Assembly (NCBI GenBank): GCA_963555705.1
Contig: OY743168.1
Span: 22,512,139 to 22,576,138 of the forward strand
Source of the DNA: Ligustrum vulgare
Taxonomy: Eukaryota; Streptophyta; Magnoliopsida; Lamiales; Oleaceae
DNA: 64,000 nt
Reading direction: 5' to 3'
Position numbers and translations under genes: made by a program. Shown one piece after another: positions 1 to 10,796 of this stretch (its first letter is position 1; each line of letters starts with the position of its first letter). The notes under the pieces were generated by a model. That model was not told where the DNA came from and did no database searches. It was given only the letters and a program-made list of their open reading frames with translations.

Positions 1-880
1 TATGGGAGTTCATAGACATGTTAATTTCACTAGGCTTGGGATTTAAAAGGATGTAAACCTCACCAGGTTCATTATGTTTTGGTGCCACAATGTTTGCATC
101 CCCTTGTTCACTCCCCTTTAGTTTATTTTTCTCCTTATAGCAATCACTAATAAAGTGACCTAATTGACCACAACCATAACACTTTTTACCTGCAGCTTTC
201 CCTTGTGATCTGGATCTACTTCTACCCTTTTTCTTGCTACCACTACCTTGCCCGCTCCCACTATTTCCACCACCCTTTGTTTGAGTCCTACCTCTCATAA
301 AGTGGACCTCCCCTTGCTTTCTCCCACCTTTCTCAGCTCTTATCTCCCTATCCTTACTTTTAAGTGAATCAATGACTACCTCTGGGGTAAGGGTCTCCCT
401 CCCATACTTGATAGCATTCTTAACATCCTTATATATGTCAAGAATGGCATTCAATAAAATTATGGCCTTGTATTCTTCAGGCACTTTATCACCACAATTT
501 GTGATATCTTGAACAAGTTTATTGAAAATATCAAGATTGTCATCTAATTCCTTTGAAGGATCGATTTTGAAACTGAAAAAACTTTCAAGTAAAAAAAGTT
601 TGTTCGAGGTGGATTGTGTTAAGTAAAGTTCTTGTAACTTTTTCCAAAGAGCTTCAGTAGTATCGTGTTTACCAACTTTCGTAAAATACTATCAGATAAA
701 TGCAAGATAATAGAAGTATAAGCAAGTTCATCAAATTCCTTTTTCTGTCTTCAGTCACAGTAGCAGGAAAAGAATTATCAATGACTTTAGAAACTTTTTG
801 CTAAACTAAAATACCTTTCATTTTCTGTTGCCAAATAGAAAAATCACCATTTCCATTAAAGACACTCAAGTCAAAATGAT
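1..880 (-). pseudogene. Copia gag (nucleocapsid) fragment, disrupted
   Basis: Copia gag forms the virus-like particle and binds element RNA. Read on the minus strand, the N-terminal part contains NGNGDFSIWQQKMKG, typical of Copia gag (UBN2/DUF4219-like). The distal part is rich in Gly, Ser, Arg and Lys and ends in a CCHC zinc knuckle, CYGCGQLGHFISDC, at 140-181. The two parts lie in different frames, and a TAG at 801-803 falls where the family usually has Gln, so the gene is broken. The C-terminus continues beyond base 1. There is no ORF long enough to make a whole Gag. The start is uncertain because the first Met is not clear. Confidence 0.8.
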
Positions 881-1550
881 GTGCAAACATATTTCAAGAA
901 AACAAGCAACACACCACAATGGAGTAATATGCAACTCACAAAGAATTTCACACAGAAACCTAAAGTGCTGCAATATATACGCCGTTCTAAATTCTCAGGA
1001 TTCCGTGAGACTCAAAAGATCTCAGGTCAAAAGAATTTTCGACACGGGTAAGGTCAAGGGGAACAATTCTAATATCAAGAGCAACATGAGATAGATAACC
1101 ACCAAGATATATCGAAAATAGGTATAACACAGCAATATCCAAATCACAGGTAATAGCAATTAAATACTATAACTAGAAACAGGCAACAGCAAACCTAATG
1201 GTCACCCCACACAATGACCTGCTACTACAGAAATTTAAAAGTGATCAGCCAATTTACCAGAGCGGACTTTTCTGTGTCCATAATTGGGAGTGATACGAAA
1301 ATTATTTGTTTATTTTGTGAATCTGCAATTAGCAATCCTTCGACATATATATGCAGATACAACACAAAGCAAGAATCAACCCTCAAAGTTAACTGTGATT
1401 GCAAAAAAAAAAATAGCAAAATGGCACAAATCAGTCAAAACAATTTCCAATGCGCAGGTTATGGAAAAAGTTAGAAATAATTTCAGTAATAAGGCAATGA
1501 ACACAGAGTAATTATCGATTCCAAAAATCGCCAATCAGTCAAAGCCCCTT

Positions 1551-1563
1551 GGCTCTGATACCA
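1551..1563 (-). other. Primer-binding site (initiator tRNA-Met) of the left Copia
   Basis: On the minus strand this reads TGGTATCAGAGCC, the standard plant Copia primer site complementary to the 3' end of tRNA-iMet. It lies three bases inside the LTR end, fixing both the LTR edge and the element orientation. Confidence 0.9.
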
Positions 1564-2562
1564 CTTTGTAGAAAATTTATCCTTGCACAAACAAAAAGTA
1601 ACAAGGTTATTCTCAATATATGACAAGTAATTGGAATGATAAGATTGACAAGAATCAAGAATAAGAGAAACTCCCTAAAACTTGATAATGCCACAATCGT
1701 GTGACTCGAACCGAGGGCTCAGAAATTGCCCCAATAACTAGGGGTGTAAACGGTTTGGTTTGGGCGGTTTTTGATAATTTTTCAAACCAAACCATTTAAA
1801 GCGGTTTGACGTTTTTCCAACCCAAACCAAACCATTTCATTTTCAAAACCAAACCAAACCAAACCATTTTTTGCGGTTTGGTGCGGTTTTAAACCGCGGT
1901 TTGCAATGAAATTAAAATAATACATGTAGTTCGTGCTAAAATAAATATTGAAATAGACTTTTGAATTAAGACATCAAAATTAATTATAAATTACCCAACA
2001 ACAATACAACATTATAGATTTAAGACTAACAAAATTAAAACATATGGGCAAACAACTTTTAAGATAGATACAAAGGCACAATCACAAACAAATTATCACA
2101 ATAATATAAAAACAACCTAATAGATAACACAAAAGTAAAAACTAGTAATCACAACATTACAAAATAGATTTAGTGATTCCAAAATGGACACAAAATAAAC
2201 AACTTCCATTACAATTATAAAATGTTTAGACCAATGATAGCTTCCTTTGACATTGTGTAATGCTCCAGCGCTTCAATTTTTGATACCATGTCTCCCTACA
2301 TTTTACATACCGAAAAAAATTATATTACAGTTGACTAGCAACCAAAGAGAAGCACAAAACATAGAATTGAACTAGCTAAAGTATACTAACCTGTCACATT
2401 CTAGTTCAATTTTTTATTGGTGCAATATTTCTGCTACTACACATGATTCATCTTCATGCCAAAAAAATAAAAATAAAACAAGAACAAATGAATTCATTAG
2501 TTCCAACAAAAATGAAATGCATAAAATTGAGTAAATGTATTGAAAAGTAAATATCATATTAC

Positions 2563-3479
2563 CTTCAACTGCTCTCTCGGAGTCATCGAATGCCTTAACC
2601 TCCTCCAAATATTGACGCAGCACTATTGGTTCTTTGTTGCTATGCATCCAATTCTTCGTGCAAATGAGTGCCTCAACCATCTTTGGACCCAACGAACTCC
2701 TAAAAGAATCCAGAATTCGACCGCTCGTGGAGAAAGCTGATTCAGAAGCTACTGTAGATATCTGAATGGTGAAGACATCTTTGGCAATTTGGGAGATAAT
2801 CTTGTACTTATGAGCATTCAATTTCCACCAAAGTAGTATGTCAAACGGCTCATCAGTCAAATGTTCACAACGATCATTCAAGTAATCCACCAAATCATTC
2901 TTCTCAACTTGAGCTTCCCGCAAGAGTCTTGCTTTAAAAATTGAAGAAATTGGCCTAGAACTACATGCACGTAGTGATGAAGTTGAACTACTAGTTTGAG
3001 CTGCTTCATTACATTGAGTACTAAGTGGAGCCATCATGTCCCTATAACACTCATATAACCTATGAAGTGTGCTTTCAACCTTATTTAACAACATCTTTGC
3101 GATCTCCACATCGTATATAAGTTCATCTAAACATGATTGTATGTACACCATTATCACCATCATCAATTTTTGACTTACTACAAAAATTCAGTGTCTTTTG
3201 TTTTTTGTCCTGAAACCTAAACGGATACTTCTTGCACAACCCCTCTATATGATTTCTCAGTGTACTAGTGCCAATATTTTTAGAATGATACTTATACACC
3301 TATCCACAATAAATACATTCTACATTCCCATCATCCCGCTGATTAAAGTGAACCCAAATTTCAGACCTTTTATGCCCCTTATGAGCCTTCATTTTTCCAC
3401 TATCATCCACACTTTCAATCTTAATTGGTCTAATATCGTCATTGTCATGATCACTGTGTATTTCTAAAATGGGATCCAT
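2563..3479 (-). pseudogene. hAT transposase remnant: BED zinc finger joined to hATC dimerisation domain
   Basis: hAT transposases excise and reinsert the element, using an N-terminal BED finger, an RNase-H-like core and a C-terminal dimerisation region. Here the start is ATG at 3479 (MDPILEIHSD), directly after a splice-acceptor-like TTTAG. The BED finger follows (ECIYCG, then KNIGTSTLRNHIE) but has an in-frame stop just after CIYCG. Almost immediately the sequence jumps to the C-terminal region, with WWKLNAHKYKIISQIAKDV and ASESAFSTSGRILDSFRSSL as the hATC signature. The catalytic core is missing, so this is a deletion derivative that could only have moved in trans. A GT donor at 2561-2562 suggests the exon ends at 2563. 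Confidence 0.85.
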
Positions 3480-4148
3480 TCTTCTAAATTGTAAAATATG
3501 TCCATAATAAGAAAATATATAAAAAAATATGTTTAAATACAAACGACAAAAGATTTAACAAACAGATCCCAAATTACTATGAAAGGCAACCACAATCTCA
3601 AAATATTTTGAAGTCATTCAACAGAATATCCTTGGTCCCAAAGAACTAGTTTTTAGTTTTATTTCAAAGGACTTTAAACAATATAACCTTGATATTTAGC
3701 CATCTATGCATGTTTGGAATTATAAAAATATACATGTCATCACAATATTGCAATCAAATTACGAAATTAGGCAACTGTAATTTTTGCAATTTTAGAAGTC
3801 ATTTAACAGATTAATAAATTATTCGAAGAACAAGAGGTATTTCTGGCTTGATTTCAAAAGTTCAAAAACATTGTACAACGGATATTTAGCCATATTTACT
3901 AATTTCAGATTAGAAAAATAAACTTGAAATCACAATATTGGCCATCAAAAATCAGATTCAAAAATCAAACTCAAAATAAGGAAACAAGAGAGAATAAGGC
4001 TTACCCAGAAGTCTAGCTACGTGAAAAGCTTCTGCTCAGTTCCATATTTATCATTCCTCAAAGTTTTGCAAAAACTAGAAAAAAATATATATATGTATCA
4101 GAAAACGAAACAAGCATATGTTGCGCAGCTACACTGCTTGGAATGGTT

Positions 4149-4781
4149 ATTTTTTGATTCGGAAAATCAGCACTAAATCCCAAAACTCTTGAAACCAAAT
4201 TTATCACAAATGCGTGAGGTCGGTTCAGCTATTCCCAGTTTCCCACCATAAATACAACAACACAATAATTCACCGGAATCTGATTTTTGATTGAATATGG
4301 AGGGATTGCAGAAAGCATATCGCAGCGCAATGTCACAGGCACAGGAATCAACAGCAAAACTCAGCTCCTTCGCCTCTTCTCTAGAGAAGACATCCTTAAA
4401 CTCGAATTCCACTTCTGGGTCTTCTCTAGATTTATCTGCAGAACAGTCTCAGCTTTTGCTCTCCCGATCCTGCAGACAATCTGTATCATTGTGGACCTGC
4501 TCAAAGCTTTGTACTGTTTGCTTTATTGCTGGAGTATTGGTTGGTTACACGCTTAAAAGACGCGTTCGTCGCTGGGCCTCCAAACTTCTCAAGAGATTGA
4601 ATAATGATTAGGTTGTAAGTTGAGATGCTTGAAACTTGAAAAGTAGCCCCGTTGAAGATCAAAGACAGATAAAAGTTCAACCCCCTTGATTAATTTTAGT
4701 TCTTATCATTTACAGTTAAAACTATATAGACTCATGGAAAGTTAAATTGCATTTCATTTTCTGTGCTTTAAAAAAAAAAAA
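4149..4781 (+). other. Processed retrocopy of a host mRNA with poly(A) tail and 18-bp TSD
   Basis: An 18-bp perfect direct repeat, ACACTGCTTGGAATGGTT, flanks the segment (4131-4148 and 4782-4799). Just before the second copy is a run of about 13 A (4770-4782). An mRNA-like body, poly(A) and a long TSD are the hallmark of LINE-mediated retroposition. The insert lies in the intron of the hAT, opposite in strand to the transposase. It has about 148 bp of 5' leader, an open 104-codon frame and about 160 bp of 3' UTR. The parent gene is not identifiable from this window. Confidence 0.85.
4297..4611 (+). CDS. Small putative single-pass membrane protein encoded by the retrocopy (104 aa)
   Basis: I do not recognise this family. 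The frame opens at ATG 4297 (MEGLQKAYRSAMSQAQ) and closes with TAG at 4609-4611. Residues 1-60 are polar and rich in Ser, Gln and Leu (SSFASSLEKTS, SLDLSAEQSQLLLS). Residues about 71-86 (LCTVCFIAGVLVGYTL) form one hydrophobic segment, followed at once by a strongly basic tail (KRRVRRWASKLLKR). That layout fits a C-terminal anchor with a positively charged end. The frame is uninterrupted although it sits in a decayed transposon, so the insertion is young, or the ORF is conserved, or both. Whether it is transcribed is unknown. It is the best candidate for a non-transposon protein in the window. Confidence 0.6.
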   Translation: MEGLQKAYRSAMSQAQESTAKLSSFASSLEKTSLNSNSTSGSSLDLSAEQSQLLLSRSCRQSVSLWTCSKLCTVCFIAGVLVGYTLKRRVRRWASKLLKRLNND

Positions 4782-5973
4782 ACACTGCTTGGAATGGTTG
4801 GAAGAATGATATATACTTACCGGCGATGACAAGTGAAGAACGTAGTCGGCGGCGATGACCAGAGAAGAACGCAGAACACGGAGAGAAAGCTAGGTTTTCT
4901 GAGGCACTATGCAGCATCTGGACTCTGGAGTCTGGGAGAAGTGAAACACAGGAACTGGAGCTCGTCTTTTACGATTTAGGGAATTAGGCTTTTGTGACTT
5001 TGTCATGGGCTGCGGGTTAGTGGGCTGGAAGTGGATGCTGGAATTGAATTGATACCAGATTTTAAGCAGTCTGTTACTCTATTTTGTAATAAAAATAAGA
5101 TTTTAAAGTTTTTAATTGTAACAAATCAGAAAAAAATTCTATAATTTTCCAATTGAAAAATTAAATATTAATAATAATTTTTTTGGCGGGTTGGCGGTTT
5201 GAAACGGGTTTTGAAAATTGAAACCTAACCCAAACCATTCGAAAGCGGTTCGGTTTGGGTCAAAACCGAAACGTTGACGGGTCCGCGTGGATCCGAACCA
5301 ACGGTTTCGAAATTGCGGGTTCATTTCGGTTTAGCGGTTTGACGGTTTCGTTGTACAGCCCTACCAATAACCACAATCGGAAACACCACACGAAGTAGGG
5401 AAGAGCACACTTCGAGGCAACCCGTAACCCACAAATTTTCACCAAGAAAATCGCACCAGCAAAGGCTCTAAACCGGACGCACCAAGACACGGTGCAAATA
5501 AAAGCAGCGCACGGAGACAGCAAGCGGAAGAAGCGGCCAACCACGAAGGAGGCAGCAAACCGGAGGCCAAGAAAATGGAGCAAGGTCGCAGGGTTACCAG
5601 TTTTCACAGAGAAAAGAAAAGCCAATCACCGTCGGGTCATGAAGAGGCGAGAGAGCGGCTTAGGTTGAGTGAGTTGTGTCTTGGCCGAGAGGAAGTGGAG
5701 CGTAGGGTAGATATAGAGGTAGGTTTAGGTTTAATTAGGAGAATGGGTCGAGGGCCTAATTAAACCCGGGCCGCCAATTGAATCCACCTACCGAGCAATA
5801 GGGCCAATGACCCAATTAACACCTCAAGGTAAGGTGATAAAGTCTCTAACCTGTCATTCTCGTGGGTTATGCATATTGTGGTTAGTTGAGGCAAATAATT
5901 CTTTGATCATGGACCGAAGGCCTACGAAGCTAAAAAATCGACCCGATGTTTCATCATCGCCCCCGGAGTTTGT

Positions 5974-6185
5974 TTGGGACCAAAAAATCCCAACACTAAG
6001 CAAGTTGAATTAGATATTCACTTCATAAGAGACAAAGTGGCAACAGGTGGATTACAAATTCTATACATTCCTTCTTCTGAACAACTAGCTGATTTATTCA
6101 CTAAGCCTTTGCCTACAACCAGATTTCTGTATTTACATGACAAGGTAGGAGTTAAGTCCACTAACTCCACCTTGAGAAGGGGAGT
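5974..6185 (+). pseudogene. C-terminal end of a Copia RNase H domain plus polypurine tract
   Basis: The plus-strand reading contains VELDIHFIRDKVATGG, YIPSSEQLADLFTKPLP and STLRRG, the last part of Copia pol (RNase H C-terminus). The rest of the element is absent upstream, where 5822-5973 shows nothing recognisable. A purine-rich stretch GAGAAGGGGAG at 6174-6184 is the polypurine tract next to the 3' LTR. The coding frame reads on into the LTR without a stop until 6273, which is usual for these elements. Confidence 0.85.
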
Positions 6186-6634
6186 TGAAAATCATGAAGT
6201 TCAAGACCAAAGTTATGATTTTGAAAGATATGGGGTAAAATCTGATAATGAGCAGAATTTAGAGAAAACTTAAGACATGGAAAATGCAACTTCTGCAGTA
6301 CATCCTTACTGGCACTTTCCTTCTTATTCTGATCCATGGATGCAGCTGCCAGATTTGATCCATTATTCAATTAGGTTTTCCGGATTACTTGGGATAAGAT
6401 TCATTATGTTTTGTGTAGTAAAGAATATAGTACAGTATATTCCTTTTCTGTTAGGGCTGCATATTCAGCTGGCCTGCATTCTTTGTATATATATTTTGCA
6501 ACTCTGTAATTGTTGTGTGCGCAGAAAAATACGAAAATTTATATATATTTGTTCAATCTTTTCTTTCTCATCCTATAAAATTAATTCGGTCATTCGAAGA
6601 AGACTTGCTAACATTGATTATTTACTAACTTAGC
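6186..6634 (+). repeat. 3' LTR of the truncated Copia (right edge uncertain)
   Basis: The LTR starts TGAAAATCATG directly after the polypurine tract. It contains a stretch with TTGTATATATATTTTGCAACTCTG that looks like the R/U5 region. Possible CA ends lie at 6613 and 6634. Without the 5' LTR the edge cannot be fixed. Confidence 0.5.
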
Positions 6635-6635
6635 A

Positions 6636-8470
6636 AATCACATTATTTAATTCTAAAGGGTTTTTAAATCTTGAACGTGCAACTTGACCGCCTAGTAACA
6701 ATGATGCAACTACACCAGAAGAAGTTTGAGCTAATGTAATTAATTTTCTTGATCCACAAAGACAAACCACTTGTATTTCTGGGAATTTTGTATAAAATAG
6801 TATCATACGCAACTAGCTGAAGTTCATTTAACTTTACTGTAAAATTTGTATTTATGTCAGAATTACAATTTCTTAGTCCTTTGGCAATCATAGCTGCTAG
6901 TTTTTCACTTTCTTATATACTTATATCAAATGGAACTAATATGTATTCATTAATAATTTTCCTTATTGGTTCAAGTATGAAACATATGTACTACTGCTTT
7001 CAACTTTGCAACCTCATAAGACATACCATTTTGTACGTAGTCTTCAAGCATATACGTCTTTAAATTTTTTCCAAAGGAAAGAAGGATCATTTGGATCGCA
7101 TAAAGTAAAAGGAAGACTAGTAGTAAACAATCTATATGATGATCCTGACATCTCTGCTAAACAAACTTCACAATTAGTATCTTTATTTAGTAAATCATGT
7201 AAAAAAGTTGCTTCATGAAAAGATGACATCTCAACACATTTTACATGTCTTAAACTTTGAAAATTCGTCGAACCTCTAATACAATTTAGTAATATTCTCA
7301 AGTAATACACGTTACCTTCAACGGAATTGATTGTAACAACTTGAACAATGACATTTTTTCACTTTCTTAGAGTCCAAGTTCAACCTTGAGCAACTAGGCA
7401 AAGTGAATAGGAAAATCTCTAGACAATAATGTTCGAGCTTTTTCGTCGAAAGTATTCATGTGAAAAAAAAAATTAGTTAACATTGTTCATTGCACAAATT
7501 CTCTAGCAACAATTATTGTTAAATTATCTAAATTCTTAAATGTAACCAGCTGATAATCTTCAAGATGTAATTGTAATGGAATAACATATGAAAATTTTCC
7601 AGCTAAAACAAATCCCTAGATTCTCCACATTGCTTTTAGTTGAGATGTTCATAAAGCAAATTGATACCTTGAAATTTCATCAACCTCGATATCAGTTTCG
7701 TTAGTGTGGATGGAAAAATTTATTTGATCATGTCCTTTGTAAACGTGTTTGTATAAATATTTAACAACTTTGATGGTCTAGCAAATTTATACGTTAATAT
7801 GACAATCATATTTAGCTATTAAGTAAGGGTTGTAAGGTACAACCCACCCGCAATCCAAAATAATGCCCCTCAAATTTTATCTTGATCACCAGTACTTCGT
7901 TGTTTATACATTGGGTAAGAACTATCACCTAAAGACGTGTTTGTAACATATTTTCTAGGGTATTTATTCTTACATGTATGATCTTCTTGCATATGAATAT
8001 TATTAGGATTCAACAATTCGCATGGAACATGCACCATATGCTTAATCATATGAGAATATAAAAACAATTTGATCAATCATACCATTTACTTAAAATAAGC
8101 AATAAATGTTTTCTACAATTCAATGACATATATGTATGATGCAATTGTTCTAAATATGCGTTTTTCAAATAGGTCATGTTTAAGCTCTTCCAATTAGATC
8201 TAGAATTTTTTGTAATTAAATCAGGTTTGTTGTGACTTGCATCATTATACTGTATTTTTTATTGATTTCATGTCAATTAGGATTACAAGTTACGGTTAAA
8301 AATATATCGAGTTTTTCGAATCTTTGAAAAGTCATTGCATCCATATACCTTTTGTTATTATCTCTAGGGCTCCACGTGAAGGATGAGGGCAAAATAATCT
8401 TTCGACCAACTTTATATCCTTTATTTCTGCTCGATTCTACACTATCTTTGGTAAAGTTCAACTTGTATAC
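6636..8470 (-). pseudogene. Helitron Rep/helicase (RepHel) pseudogene
   Basis: RepHel proteins drive rolling-circle transposition of Helitrons. Reading the minus strand from right to left I recover conserved blocks in the correct order: GRKIILPSSFTWSPRD and FLTVTCNPN (Helitron-like N domain, 8461-8273); HMVHVPCELLNPNNI and YPMYKQR (8076-7870); WVVPYNPYLIAKYDCHINV and the tyrosine-rich KLLNIYTNTFTKD block (about 7850-7730); YYLRILLNCIRGSTNF with SFHEATFLHDLL (7310-7044); and helicase pieces VKLNELQLVAYDTI and TSSGVVASLLLGGQVARSRF (6891-6636). Stops and frameshifts separate all blocks, so the gene is dead. The right-hand continuation is cut at or before the CACTA insertion at 8631. Confidence 0.85.
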
Positions 8471-8630
8471 GATTTTGCTTATTTCAAAAGTAATCCAAAC
8501 TTACAGCTACGACCACTACTATTACGAAGGTGATGATATTAATATGACTCGATTGTATAACTGATGTCTTTTACGGTGAAATAGCTATATTTGCATCTTA
8601 GCTTAGAGCATTTCTCATAGTTTATGGATT
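8471..8630. other. Unassigned sequence between the RepHel remnant and the CACTA element
   Basis: No gene seen. The last three bases (ATT, 8628-8630) are the left target duplication of the CACTA element. A short motif TACGACCACTACTATTAC at 8508-8525 recurs almost unchanged beyond the CACTA, near 13783. Confidence 0.5.
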
Positions 8631-8649
8631 CACTACAAGAAAAAAAGGC

Positions 8650-9140
8650 CTTTTGCAACATGCAAACGACAATATTCGTTAACTGAATGTTGCTAAAAGT
8701 GATCTACCGCAACATTCAGTGGTTGCATGTTGCCATTGATCCATTTATTTGACCTTTAGCAACATTCAGCAAGTGAATGTTGCTAATAATAGATTTTTGT
8801 AACGTTTATTACGCGTTGCAAAAAAACTAGTCTTTTGCAACGTTCATTGCGTGTTTCGAAAAGATTTATCTTTTGCAACGTTCATTGCGCGTTGCTAAAA
8901 GATACTCTTTCGCAACATTCGCCTGAATGTTGCGAAAGGGTACCTTTTTGCAACGTTCGCATGAATGTTGCGAAAGGGTACCCTTTGACAACATTTATTG
9001 CGCGTTGCAAGCAACGAGCGTTGCCAAAGGGTACCTTTTGCAACATTCAGACGAATGTTGCGAAAGGTTACCTTTTAGCAACGTTCGTTGCGCGTTGCGA
9101 AAGGGTACCCTTTTGCAACGCGCAATGAATGTTGCTAAAT
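8650..9140. repeat. Left subterminal repeat array of the CACTA element
   Basis: More than a dozen variants of a roughly 25-40 bp unit are present, built on GCAACGTTCATTGCGCGTTGC and its complement. They occur in both orientations, so many pairs are inverted and could fold. CACTA subterminal repeats are the known binding sites of the TnpA-type protein; this role here is inferred from position. Confidence 0.85.
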
Positions 9141-9189
9141 GACTTAACTGAGGCAAAACTTCATAATATCTAAAATTGAAGGATTAAGT

Positions 9190-9900
9190 TGCAAATTCCT
9201 AAATTTAAAACCTAACCTCTGAACCTCACGATCTCTCTCCCCTCACAGTCCAGCCCCCAACCTCCTCTCCTCCCTCCGTCTCTCCTTTCGTCGCCACCCA
9301 ACGCCGCCGCCGCAGACCACCAACCACGCCACCTACAAACACTGATAAGCCCTTCCCTCCCCTCTGCCCTCCTTCCACTGCGAACCACACACACAATGTC
9401 GCGCACGCACACACCCGAGCACACACAGTCGTTTAACCACTGCAAATGTCGAAATCTCTTTTTGTGCTACAGGATCATCCCGCAATACTCCGATGTTTTT
9501 AGCAACGTCGCTTAACCACTGCAAATGTCGTGCTTTCCTTACCTGCTTCGTCTAATTTTCACACCTCCACTGTCAAACCCCCCCACCACTCATGGCGTCT
9601 CACTTCCTTTTCCACCAAACCTAGACTCAAAACTATCAACAAATGGAAATTGGTGTTCTAGGTGCATCACAAATGGGACAGAATCTCCGATAAATACGAT
9701 CAGGTCAAAGCTGAGGTGAACTATCCCCGCTTCTCTAGGCTCATAGCGGCGCTCTTATCGAATCGACCACTTTCTATTACCCATGGTGAACCTGGAATTT
9801 ACCAGGAAATGAATATGTGTTACAATTGTCAGATTTCATTTTATTTTTGAATGTTTAAGCTTGAGCCTCTGCAGGGGAATTTTTGGAGATAGCAAGAAGC
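9190..9900. other. CACTA interior: GC/CT-rich, probably captured sequence of unknown source
   Basis: Composition is unlike the flanks: CT-rich with CCGCCGCCGC (9300-9320) and CACACA runs. A 19-bp direct repeat TTAACCACTGCAAATGTCG occurs at 9433-9451 and 9512-9530. Two stretches look formerly coding but I do not recognise them. One is minus strand 9440-9530 (QWLSDVAKNIGVLRDDPV). The other is plus strand 9690-9800 (HHKWDRISDKYDQVKAEV, then NYPRFSRLIAALLSN). They could be exons of captured host genes. Confidence 0.4.
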
Positions 9901-10349
9901 CTCTTACTACCCATTGATCCCTCAAGATGGTATCTATTAATGCTAAGGAGTTTTTTATTTTTTGCTTCGATTTTCTTTGGGGAAAAAAATCGATTCTTTT
10001 AGGTTATTTTCATATTTTATTGGGTTTGTATTAATTTGCTAAATGTTTTTGGGTTATGATTTATCATTAGATCAGCTGCGTATATTTTTGCACTTACCGA
10101 GATATCTTAATTTCATTGACTGTGTAACAGTGGCTGGAAAGAGTAAGTAAATTTTCTGGGGCATTCATTTTTTTTCCCTATTAACCTAGCTTTGTTGATT
10201 TAGATTTGGGGTTATGGGATTTATAGCTCTAATTAGTGGCCTGATATTAGATTGAACACATGTAGTTAAAGATGATTTGTGATGTTTTATGTGTTTAGAA
10301 GTTTCTTAGTGGCCGCTCTAGCTATTATATTTTAAATTGAATCATTATT

Positions 10350-10600
10350 TTTCCTTTGAAGAAGGGTAGGGAAGTCATATTCAAGATCTTTTTGTTTGTT
10401 CCTCTATTACTTTCCTACCGTCGAACCCAACACCGCCGACGAGAGGCGGCTTCAAGCTCTCATTTTCGACCTCCGCTCCTCCTCCTCCAGTCACCTCCGT
10501 CCTCCTCCAGCAACAGAAAGACCGCCTCCTCTCCCGGCTTGGGAGCCTCACCTTTTTTTTCAAATTTTATCTTCAGTTAGCATATTAGTTGGGCTTCCTG
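10350..10600. other. CACTA interior: CT-rich 5'-UTR-like stretch
   Basis: A C/T-rich, GC-elevated stretch reads out as a low-complexity Ser/Pro/Arg-rich peptide in several frames on both strands. No domain is visible. It resembles a plant leader or first-exon region, possibly captured with the cyclase exon that follows. The DNA between 9900 and 10350 is AT-rich and shows nothing. Confidence 0.3.
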
Positions 10601-10698
10601 TCTAGGTTTTGGAAGTGATGCTGGAAGTAGGATCAATATTTGTCCATTTGTAATATGAGGACATCCAAGTTGAACTAAAGTGATTATTGCATTTTCAG

Positions 10699-10796
10699 GA
10701 AACATATGTACAAAACTGAGTTCGACTCAAGCTACACCGGTTTGCAGAAAGATGGGGCAGAGTGGTTGGTGAAAAACACCGACATCAAAATTATTG
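10699..10796 (+). pseudogene. Captured exon of a cyclase-family (kynurenine formamidase-like) gene
   Basis: The frame reads MYKTEFDSSYTGLQKDGAEW and continues LVKNTDIKIIG. This matches my memory of the plant cyclase-family exon that carries FDSSYVGF, KDGA and WLV-NTDIKLVG. It is bounded by a clear acceptor (TTTTCAG, ending 10698) and a GT donor at 10797. Only this one exon is recognised, with no start and no downstream catalytic exon, so it is a captured fragment. The flanking splice sites imply capture of genomic DNA rather than cDNA. Confidence 0.75.

Larger units (their letters stand above)
1739..5363 (-). mobile_element. hAT (Ac/RICESLEEPER-like) DNA transposon, internally deleted
   Basis: Perfect 8-bp target duplications CCAATAAC lie at 1731-1738 and 5364-5371. 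The termini TAGGGGTGTAAACGG and (right end reversed) TAGGGCTGTACAACG are hAT-like, and both subterminal regions carry repeated GGTTTGG/CGGTTTG motifs. A minus-strand transposase remnant sits in the left half. A likely untranslated first exon lies near 4818-5000 with a GTAAGT donor at about 4812-4817, and an acceptor just before the ATG at 3479. The intron between them carries the retrocopy at 4149-4781. Length 3625 bp. Confidence 0.9.
1..5821 (-). mobile_element. Ty1/Copia retrotransposon, 5' part, running off the left edge
   Basis: A minus-strand Copia element whose 3' part lies outside the window. In element order I see a 5' LTR (5821 down to 1567, split by a hAT), a primer-binding site complementary to initiator tRNA-Met (1551-1563), an untranslated leader (about 1550-880) and gag (880-1). 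The LTR begins TGTTAATTGG and ends CTACA, the expected TG...CA form. The other LTR is off-window, so its TSD cannot be tested. This is the outer layer of a three-level nest: Copia LTR, hAT, retrocopy. Confidence 0.85.
1567..5821 (-). repeat. 5' LTR of the left Copia, split by a hAT insertion
   Basis: The LTR occupies 1567-1738 and 5372-5821, about 622 bp once the hAT (1739-5363) and its duplicated target are removed. The + strand starts TGTAG and stops at AACA, so the element-sense LTR is TG...CA. The second half is GC-richer than its surroundings (5372-5790). Confidence 0.75.

Noticed and set aside
2540..2740. Plus-strand ORF of 66 codons
   Set aside because: Exact shadow of the hAT transposase C-terminal region on the minus strand.
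4173..4412. Minus-strand ORF of 79 codons
   Set aside because: Antisense of the retrocopy; the poly(A) tail sets the sense strand as plus.
5260..5763. ORFs in the GC-richer part of the left Copia LTR
   Set aside because: They cross the hAT end or lie in LTR sequence, have no recognisable domain, and reflect base composition.
6277..6633. 118-codon plus-strand ORF
   Set aside because: Lies wholly in the 3' LTR of a truncated Copia; hydrophobic only because of T-rich sequence.
8835..9142. Overlapping repetitive ORFs of 97 and 71 codons
   Set aside because: Read-through of the CACTA subterminal repeats (repeated AKGY/CERV peptides), not a gene.
9212..9524. Minus-strand ORFs of 60-77 codons with Gly/Arg-rich peptides
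   Set aside because: Produced by CT-rich, low-complexity DNA; three frames are open at once.
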